A stretch of 64,000 bases of DNA, from positions 339,737 to 403,736 of the forward strand of contig NMRA01000145.1 in NCBI GenBank assembly GCA_002633005.1, written 5' to 3'. The notes beneath the pieces were generated by a model. The model worked only from the letters and a program-made list of their open reading frames with translations. It made no database searches and was not told the origin of the DNA. The DNA comes from Phoronis australis. Taxonomy: Eukaryota; Phoronida; Phoronidae. The position numbers were made by a program, and so were the translations under genes. The stretch's first letter is position 1. Each line of letters begins with the position of its first letter. Of the stretch, positions 47,807 to 64,000 are shown piece after piece.

Positions 47807-49341
47807 CTTTGTTGCAGCTCAGGATTTTTACCAGGTCATAAAACAAAATTTGAGGTCACATGGATGACCTACAGGTCACCAAATCGAGTTCTGATGGTGG
47901 ATATTTATCACATATCTTTGACACAGGAATATCGTAAAAATATTTTCATGGATACCCATAAAATCAAGCCGACAGAACTGCAATCTCTTCACATCTGTTA
48001 AGCTGATGAAATGTGTTCAACCAACATGATAATAAATTTGTATCATAAAATATCAACCATAAAATACCAACCACGTGTCCTTAAAACAAATTATTTTATC
48101 TTCTAGCAGGTGTAGTCTACACACACTACCTTTCACTTCTGACGGCAGTTAGCAACTGTACATTGTAAGAATCAAGAAGTATTGTTATTTCAATCAATTA
48201 TGGATAAATAGACTGTGCGTTCAATAAACATTATGTAATATTTAATGAAAGTTTCATGAACATCCTGCCACAGGTTAGAAAATCAATCAGAAATATTCAG
48301 CTGAAGAGAGCAACAGGTCAATACATGTAAACACTATATGGCAGAGCATACCCTAATTCTTCAGTTGTATGTTTGAGCAGCTTGTCGCTTATTACATAAT
48401 CCATGTAATTGCAGAATATCTTTAAACAAAATTGGGATTAAGAGGGGTCCACAAAATAATCAGCTATTATTGCTGTTTATTCAAAACAGAATTTCATATG
48501 GAGAAATATCTGTATGAGCTCCTTTGTTAGTCTATGTTCCTTGTTTTTGGCTAGTGTATTCCACTCATTGTGCTTTGAGCTATTTTCAACTATCTATTGG
48601 ATTGAGTTACTACCTGTTATCGTAATTACAGATTTACTGTACTGAGCACTTTTCTAATTATAGTGCAATTCACGTTCATACCCGAACTGAGGGTTGCAGT
48701 ATAATAAATTTGATGTTGATACTGGGCAGTTCACGAGTCTTTTTCTGAATTTTTACGGGATTTTTTTACAATTTTTTTCTCACGACTAAGATTAAAACCA
48801 GTCACTCTGGAATGTTTGTGTTCTGGGAAAGCTATGCCAAATATTCCGGAAAAAGACTCGCATAAACAGGACTCAGTTCCGTAGACAAAATAATGAAACT
48901 TAGAATCAATCCCCTGATTCGCTTACAATACTTGAATGTCTTGTGAAGTCTTACCGGTAATTGCGAGGTTCTCGCATATGTAACAAACATGCCAGCCCTG
49001 ATGTTTATGTTAGGCAAGTGAAATAGTAAAAACTTTAAAGTATTCTACAACTTAAAATAAAATTCTGGACGATACAATTAACACGACAATAATCAAAATA
49101 ACAGTCACCAAGATTTTATCCATGCAGGGAGGGATATGATAAGCCAAACAAACTTGAGATTCCTCATTCCTGCCGCCATAGCGGGCCCTCTTGGAAAGCA
49201 GTGCTATCAGAGGCCACCCTCATTTTAAATATCACAATAATAAATCAATAAACATAGCAATTAAATGAGGCCAAGCAGGGGGCTGATTGGGAGAGGGGTC
49301 CGTTGGACCTTTTCTTCGGTACTGGTTCCACCTGAACAAGG

Positions 49342-52300
49342 ATGACTTTCAGGTTCAAGGCTGTTGACCCAGATCATAACATACCGCCCAAGCCTCGGTC
49401 AGTGACCCGGGCTTTGACTCACACACTTTCTCTTTCTCTGCCCACAGAGTTAACAAGGTGGTTGTCCAGGGGGTTAACAATGACCAACTCCCATCGGTGT
49501 GAGCTTTCTGATTTTGTGATGAACTCTAGACTAAATCGAACTGTGCTGACCAAAGGCAAGGCAAAAGCTATTGGTTCTAACTAATTAAAGCCGCTACCCG
49601 CAACACCGATAATTTTACACAGAAATCAAAGTGCAGAATGGCAAATGACATACACTTGCATTTCCAACAAAACGATACAAACCTAAAAACTGGCCACAGA
49701 TTAGCTGAGAAAAGACAGCCTGTCCCTGGATAATCCACAAGAGTCAAGGTGACAAGTGGCTGCTTAGCTGCCAGAGGCTGGAGTATTGTCAGAGACGGTA
49801 GGCTTACGGTTTATACATTTATCTTTGACACGGTGTTGCTGTCTGCTGAGGGCCTCTATTGGTAAAAAGTGAACTAACTGGTTTTAATTTCTGAAAACGT
49901 TGGACATTGTGCGAATGACCAGTTATAGAAGCCGGTCCACGTATATTCATAAATATCCGAATAAGCAATTTAGATTATTCAAAAAACTTCAATTAAGCTC
50001 CATTTTCTCCACTTTTTTATTTTATATTTGATTAAGTTAAAGTTCAATCATAAAATTTTAAATTAATTTACATTTATTTTCTAATAATAGCAAAAACTTC
50101 AATAAAAATATAAGTTATTGTGTTTGTTCTCTGCAGGTTCCACCATCTTGGAAGCGGACGTGGTAAATTTTTGCTGCAATTATAAAATACTTTCGTCTCA
50201 TAATCAGCATGATTTATAGTGTCGCATTTGAGTTCTAAATGACTCGTGATTGAGCTGTCAACGTACAGAACACTTTCTGTGAAAATATTGCGCACAATTC
50301 ACAAACTTAGTCAAGTGTCGCTGACCTCCCAACATGTCCAGTCCATCTCCCGTCCCGAATAATTCAGACTCCAAGGCACGGTATCAGATTTTTTACTCAA
50401 AATGGAACTTAAGTCATTTTTACATTTTTTATTCTACAGGTGCGAAGACCGCAAATGGTAGTGCTCAGATAAAGTGGTCCCTGATTTTGAGAACCAGTTC
50501 AGTGTTCTCCACAATAACAATTCCAAAGATCAAACTCGATGCAGATTTCTAGAGTTCAACACCATAGTGTTGACTAGCGGAGATGTTTTAACATTACTCT
50601 CCAATCCTAGTTTGCACTTGATCACCCTCAGCATTAAGGCTAAAGTTTTGAGTTTGAAATCAAGAAATCCGGAGTTTGGAGCTCGAATCTAGGGTCATCC
50701 AAGTGCAAACTTGGACTAAAAACTCGTATGCATAAACCATAATGTAATAAGTCATAGAATAGTAGACACTTGTGAGTTGTGTTTTCACAAAAGTAGAATA
50801 ATGCAAAAAAATAATTGGAGTTCAATTACCAGTGCAAAGGCTAGAGTAGAGTCAGGCCTAGGCAATGACCATCGCCTCTGTTGGCCCGAACCANATGACT
50901 TTCAGGTTCAAGGCTGTTGACCCAGATCATAACATACCGCCCAAGCCTCGGTCAGTGACCCGGACTTTGACTCACACACTTTCTCTTTCTCTGCCCACAG
51001 AGTTAACAAGGTGGTTGTCCAGGGGGTTAACAATGACCAACTCCCATCGGTGTGAGCTTTCTGATTTTGTGATGAACTCTAGACTAAATCGAACTGGGCT
51101 GACCAAAGGCAAGGCAAAAGCTATCTATGTTGGTTCTAACCAATTTAAGCCGCTACCCGCAACACCGATAATTTTACACAGAAATCAAAGTGCAGAATGG
51201 CAAATGACATTCACTTGCAATTCCAACAAAACGATACAAACCTAAAAACTGGCCACAGATTAGCTGAGAAAGGACGGCCTGTCCCCTGGATAATCCACAA
51301 GAGTCAAGGTGACAAGTGGCTGCTTAGCTGCCAGAGGCTGGAGTATTGTCAGAGACGATAGGCTTACGGTTTATACATTTATCTTTGACACGGTGTTGCT
51401 GTCTGCTGAGGGCCTCTATTGGTAAAAAGTGAACTAACTGGTTTTAATTTCTGAAAACGTTGGACATTGTGCGAATGACCAGTTATAGAAGCCGGTCCAC
51501 GTATATTCATAAATATCCGAACAAGCAATTTAGATTATTCAAAAAAATTCAATTAATCTCCATTTTCTCCACTTTTTTATTTTATATTTAATTAAATTAA
51601 AGTTGATTCATAAAATTTTAAATTAATTTACATTTATTTTCTAATAATAGCAAAAACTTCAATAAAAATATAAGTTATTGTTTTTGTTCTCTGCAGGTTC
51701 CACCATCTTGGAAGCGGACGTGGTAAATTTTTGCTGCAATTATAAAATACTTTCGTCTCATAATCAGCATGATTTAGTGTCGCATTTGTGTTCCAAATGA
51801 CTTATTATTGAGCTCTCAACGTACAGAACATTTTCTGTGAAAATTATGCGCACAATTTACAAACTTAGTCAAGTGTCGCTGGCCTCCCAACATGTCCAGT
51901 CCATCTCCCGTCACGAATAATTCAGACTCCAAGGCACGGAATCAGATTTTTTACTCAAAGTGGCACTTAAGTCATTTTTACATTTTTTATTCTAAAGGTG
52001 CGAAGACCGCAAATGGTAGTGCTCAGATAAAGCGGTCCCTGATTTTGAGAACCAGTTCAGTGTTCTCCACAATAACAATTCCAAAGACCAAACTCGATGG
52101 CGATGCAGATTTCTAGAGTTCAACACCATAGTGTTGACTAGCGGAGATGTTTTAACATTACTCTCCAATCCTAGTTTGCACTTGATCACCCTCAGCATTA
52201 AGGCTAAAGTTTTGAGTTTGAAATCAAGAAATCCGGAGTTTGTAGCTCGAATCTAGGGTCATCAAGTGCAAACTTGGACTAAAAACTCGTATGCATAAAC

Positions 52301-52423
52301 CATAATGTAATAAGTCATAAAATAGTAGACACTTGTGAGTTGTGTTTTCACTTATGTAGAATAATGCAAAAAAAGTATTTTGAGTTTAATTTCCAGTGCA
52401 AAGGCTAGAGTAGAGTCAGGCCT
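49342..52423. repeat. 1.5-kb tandem duplication joined near a single n (50894)
   Basis: Copy 1 is 49342-50859, copy 2 is 50895-52423; collinear with a few percent differences by eye. A 34-base tail unique to copy 1 and then the n separate them. Open frames beginning MTFRFKAVDPDH and MSSPSP appear in both copies, but they carry no recognised domain, differ between copies and look like chance. Confidence 0.9.
50606..50714. repeat. hairpin repeat with about 23-bp inverted arms
   Basis: CCTAGTTTGCACTTGATCAC at the left and its imperfect reverse complement ending AAGTGCAAACTTGG at the right. Present again at 52170-52277 because the whole block is duplicated. A looser relative may lie at 1890-2015. 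Confidence 0.5.
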
Positions 52424-52855
52424 GGAGTCTTCGCAAATAATTTTTTAAACATTAAAAAAGTAAACCTGATTATGTATACTTCTCTCACAATTCTATCGTT
52501 ACACCATTTCTGAAAGTTGTGGAGCATCTGCTTGATATCTGAATTGCTGAAGGCAAATGAGTTTTTGTACAATAACTGCCTGACCTCATGTGAACTAAAT
52601 ACATCGTGTAGTTTAAAGTAAATGAATTTTTAATGAAAACAAGTTTATGTGGTGAATTTAGTAGGGGTAGAGAGCATTTTGCGCACTGTTTCATTATGTT
52701 TTTATTGAGCGGTATGAAAATGACGTCAGCGAACCAGAGCTGGTGTAATTTTTTATTATTGATTGAGAATGATAATTATGCTGAAATTAACTACATTGTA
52801 GCCATCATGCGACTTAAAATCGCGATCCATGTTTCTAACAGTTTCTTCTTTTCAG
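52424..52855. other. 5' flank or intron 0 of STT3A
   Basis: AT-rich sequence directly upstream of the acceptor of STT3A coding exon 1. Only 5 nt of leader sits in that exon, so this is an intron following an untranslated exon that I could not locate. Confidence 0.5.
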
Positions 52856-52860
52856 GCATT

Positions 52861-63624
<10,764 letters not shown>

Positions 63625-64000
63625 AGACATTTTACACTTCAAGTGGCATTTTTTCATTGCTGTAATTATTGTTTTGTATGCGAAGCAAATCTTCACCGAT
63701 TGCTATTAGTATGGTGTACGAGTCCCAGAAAATGAAACCTGTTGTTCAGTTGTCGAATTAAAAATATTCTTTTCAGTGGGACCATTATGTGTATGCAGAA
63801 CTTGAACTTGTCTGATGATATAAATCCTTAATATATATAATAGTGTGGTTGCGTTTTATTACAATTCATTTTGACGCCCATGACATCCAGGTTAAACATT
63901 GAACTGCGACGCACATGCAGTCAGTTGCAAATGTAATGAAATTTTAGGTTTATTGACTTAACATTTGTCAACAGGAATCCTTATTCGATGTTCTATTTAA
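63625..64000. other. STT3A 3' untranslated region and flank
   Basis: Begins at the stop codon; contains the ATTAAA candidate at 63757. The remainder is AT-rich with nothing recognised before the window ends. Confidence 0.6.
63757..63762 (+). promoter_or_regulatory. candidate poly(A) signal ATTAAA for STT3A
   Basis: ATTAAA about 130 nt after the STT3A stop. A common variant signal; no AATAAA was seen between it and the end of the window. Confidence 0.3.

Larger units (their letters stand above)
36774..49341. other. 12.5 kb without a recognised gene
   Basis: Only short open frames, none with similarity I recognise. Contents noted: inverted-repeat elements at 39118, 39203 and 40094; a cluster of small palindromes around 43141-43255 built on CGAAG/CTTCG with TTTTACC; a (TG)14 microsatellite at 47775-47802; a short (TA) run near 47106. 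Noncoding RNA genes cannot be excluded by eye. Confidence 0.5.

Noticed and set aside
47607-48001. Frames with TH or CV runs
   Set aside because: They cross the (TG)14 microsatellite.
49342-51245. Duplicated frames starting MTFRFKAVDPDH
   Set aside because: Present in both n-junction copies with different lengths, no domain, no gene context; likely noncoding haplotype sequence.

Overview
The window is a piece of an animal nuclear genome. It is AT-rich, its genes are split by GT-AG introns of a few hundred bases to several kilobases, and it is dotted with short inverted-repeat elements. The proteins are close to vertebrate orthologues along their whole length, so a marine invertebrate such as a basal deuterostome or lophotrochozoan is plausible, but the species cannot be fixed from sequence alone. 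Single lower-case n characters (35617, 39229, 50894) mark scaffold joins, and two of them sit exactly between tandem copies of 1.2-1.5 kb, which looks like unmerged haplotypes.

Layout. (1) 5.07-27.63 kb, minus strand: SLC12A8, an orphan member of the cation-chloride cotransporter family. I could assemble it from 13 coding exon positions into a 706-residue protein (human, from memory, about 714). Position 9 exists in two versions, 9a and 9b. Both are 147 nt, phase 0 at each end, with good splice sites, and they are about 43% identical in protein: a previously unmentioned (to my knowledge) pair of probably mutually exclusive exons encoding transmembrane segment 8. (2) 6.06-8.63 kb, minus strand: an intact, intronless 857-residue PDE10A-type cyclic nucleotide phosphodiesterase (GAF-GAF-catalytic) inside intron 12 of SLC12A8 on the same strand, best explained as a retrogene. 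A splice acceptor just upstream of it is in phase with SLC12A8 exon 12, so an in-frame fusion transcript is formally possible. (3) 27.7-52.8 kb: a 25 kb stretch with no gene I can support, holding miniature inverted-repeat elements, short tandem arrays and the two n-junction duplications. (4) 52.86-63.62 kb, plus strand: STT3A, the catalytic subunit of the ER oligosaccharyltransferase, complete in 14 coding exons (707 residues), with all the catalytic motifs. An 80-bp tandem duplication at the end of its exon 6 creates a potential in-frame 27-nt microexon.

The two multi-exon genes are divergently arranged, with their 5' ends facing each other across the 25 kb spacer. There is no functional link to be expected between a membrane transporter, a cytosolic phosphodiesterase and the N-glycosylation enzyme; the neighbourhood is ordinary for an animal genome apart from the nested retrogene. 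First (untranslated) exons and promoters of SLC12A8 and STT3A were not located.
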